Below, one piece after another: positions 63,012-64,000 of a stretch of DNA of 64,000 bases. The notes below the pieces were generated by a model. That model did no database searches. It had not been told where the DNA came from and saw nothing but the letters and a program-made list of their open reading frames with translations. A program made the translations under genes and the position numbers. Every line of letters starts with the position of its first letter. Position 1 is the first letter of the stretch. The DNA comes from Gordonia sp. X0973 (GTDB taxonomy: Bacteria > Actinomycetota > Actinomycetes > Mycobacteriales > Mycobacteriaceae), in contig NZ_CP054691.1 in NCBI RefSeq assembly GCF_013348785.1, forward strand, positions 3,410,001 to 3,474,000, written 5' to 3'.

Positions 63012-64000
63012 GATGCGATCACCTCGCGATGACCGGTCGTCGGGTTCGGGTCGAAGTCCACCCCGAACAGTTCGTCGTAGGAGGCGGTATCGCGCACCAG
63101 CGCGGGCTCGACCGGCACCAGCTTTCCCCGACGAGCCGCCTGGTACCTGGCCTTCTGGGCTTGCGCATAGTCATGACGCAGGACCTTCGCCGCGGCCACG
63201 TGCTCGTCGTCGGTGATCGTGCGCGCAGTGTCCCAACACCGCGAATGAGCACCGATGACCTGCCCCTGGCAGGAGATCACGACCTCGTCCATGCTCGCCG
63301 CGACGTCGACGAACCGGCCGATCGCTGACGGATGCGCCGAGTAATCGTTACCGTCGACCCGCACGTAGTAGTCACGACTCAAACGGACTCGCGAGGACAA
63401 GCCGACGTGCGGCGCCACCGGCGGCAACCCGGTCATCGCGGCCAGGTCCTCGTCGAGGAAGTCGATCGGTCGACCATGCAACGACCGCACCGTCCGCGCG
63501 TTCGCCTTCGGCAACCACAACCCAAGTTGGGAGTTGAAGTCCGCGGGTGAGGCGAATTCCCGACCCGGCAGGAACGAGGTCTCGAAATAGCCGTTGTTGC
63601 GTTCGGTCATCCCCTTGAACTCCGGGTCTCGGGGCGGCGCGAGCACGATCCTGGTGCCCAGAGTTCCGGCGAACATCTGCGCCGGCTCGGTGACTTTCCC
63701 GGTGCCGCCGATCGCTGATTCGCGGTCCCACACCAGCGTTTTCGAGACCTTCCCGATCGCCGATATCAACGCCCACATCCCGGCCAGGATGTCTCCGGCC
63801 TGCCGTGACGGGATCATCATCGCCGACAGAACCTTCGAAAACGTCAACGTCATCACCAGCACCGGGAGGATCTCGGCGTTGCCGAACCCGGTCGGGATCC
63901 GCGTCTCGGGGAACCACAAGTCCATCTGCGCCGACTCGCCGGGCTTGTGGACGATCCGATCGGCCGGGTCGATCCCGACGTACTCCGGGCGGATCTGCCG
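63008..64000 (-). CDS. istA: IstA-type transposase of IS21, N-terminal part outside window
   Basis: The frame is open to the window edge and gives about 330 C-terminal residues. The DDE core has its first Asp in ESAQMDLWFPETRIP; the second is in LVWDRESAIGG, and Glu in EFKGMTERNNGYFETSFLPG. The C-terminal Mu-like domain (VRLSRDYYVRVDGNDYSAHP) follows. An internal ATG at 63925 is not the start; 25 more codons in frame read IS21-like sequence to the edge. Confidence 0.95.
   Translation of the reverse strand, partial: RQIRPEYVGIDPADRIVHKPGESAQMDLWFPETRIPTGFGNAEILPVLVMTLTFSKVLSAMMIPSRQAGDILAGMWALISAIGKVSKTLVWDRESAIGGTGKVTEPAQMFAGTLGTRIVLAPPRDPEFKGMTERNNGYFETSFLPGREFASPADFNSQLGLWLPKANARTVRSLHGRPIDFLDEDLAAMTGLPPVAPHVGLSSRVRLSRDYYVRVDGNDYSAHPSAIGRFVDVAASMDEVVISCQGQVIGAHSRCWDTARTITDDEHVAAAKVLRHDYAQAQKARYQAARRGKLVPVEPALVRDTASYDELFGVDFDPNPTTGHREVIAS

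Larger units (their letters stand above)
62146..64000 (-). mobile_element. IS21-family element, cut by the window edge
   Basis: TGTCAACGGCGGGTGAAATC at 62146 matches the usual IS21-type end (TGT...TGACCCC), and CTGACCCCCT occurs again in the next 35 bp as a second transposase-binding repeat. istB and istA are on the minus strand. The other end lies beyond 64000. It interrupts the IS256 transposase. Confidence 0.88.

Overview
The window looks like a chromosomal segment of a high-GC, mycolic-acid-producing actinobacterium, probably Gordonia or a close relative. The inference rests on gene content and order. Two blocks match gene orders I remember from Mycobacterium tuberculosis: the end of an HtdX-like dehydratase, TetR, LpqI-type GH3 lipoprotein, DUF2613, AftD arabinosyltransferase, acyltransferase and DUF3068 (Rv0241c-Rv0227c); and ino1, PadR, DUF5318, ponA, GT87, rpsF-ssb-rpsR-rplI, dnaB (Rv0046c-Rv0058). 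No database was consulted.

Layout. 1-9.4 kb: cell-envelope block with a TetR gene bracketed by a perfect 49-bp inverted repeat. 9.4-15.3 kb: VapBC, TPM-domain membrane protein, FAD oxidoreductase, DUF475 membrane protein, small secreted protein. 15.4-25.3 kb: a minus-strand five-gene operon (DUF4132, MoxR-type AAA+ ATPase, DUF5682, VWA protein, SWIM-zinc protein) equivalent to the poorly understood yehI/yehL/yehM/yehP/yehQ set of E. coli. 25.3-27.2 kb: an AlbA_2 (Schlafen-like) ATPase-fold gene preceded by five tandem 10-bp repeats. 27.2-42.3 kb: conserved core (ino1 to dnaB). It is interrupted between the GT87 gene and rpsF by a small insertion with a Doc-type toxin-antitoxin pair, and dnaB carries an intein in its Walker A loop. 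42.5-54.8 kb: a Tn7-like transposition module (tnsA, tnsB, tnsC, two tniQ) followed by a large SNF2/DUF3883 helicase and a gene cut off by an insertion sequence. 54.8-64 kb: a pile of insertion sequences (two IS3, one IS3 remnant, an IS256 fragment, one IS21 running off the end) enclosing a TetR-MMPL exporter pair.

A family of short repeats runs through the core. A 48-bp element with a GCC-N4-GGC centre, often next to 20-22-bp tandem units containing GGTCGAGTG, occurs between genes and also inside open reading frames (aftD twice, DUF5682, and the tandem unit alone in a GT87 gene). In each case the reading frame stays open. This resembles the palindromic coding elements known from Rickettsia.

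The strongest leads are the MoxR-VWA operon with its apparently frameshifted SWIM gene, the in-frame repeat family, the 10-bp operator-like array, the class-3-like DnaB intein, and the two-TniQ Tn7-like element with its truncated helicase cargo. I saw no rRNA, tRNA or CRISPR array.
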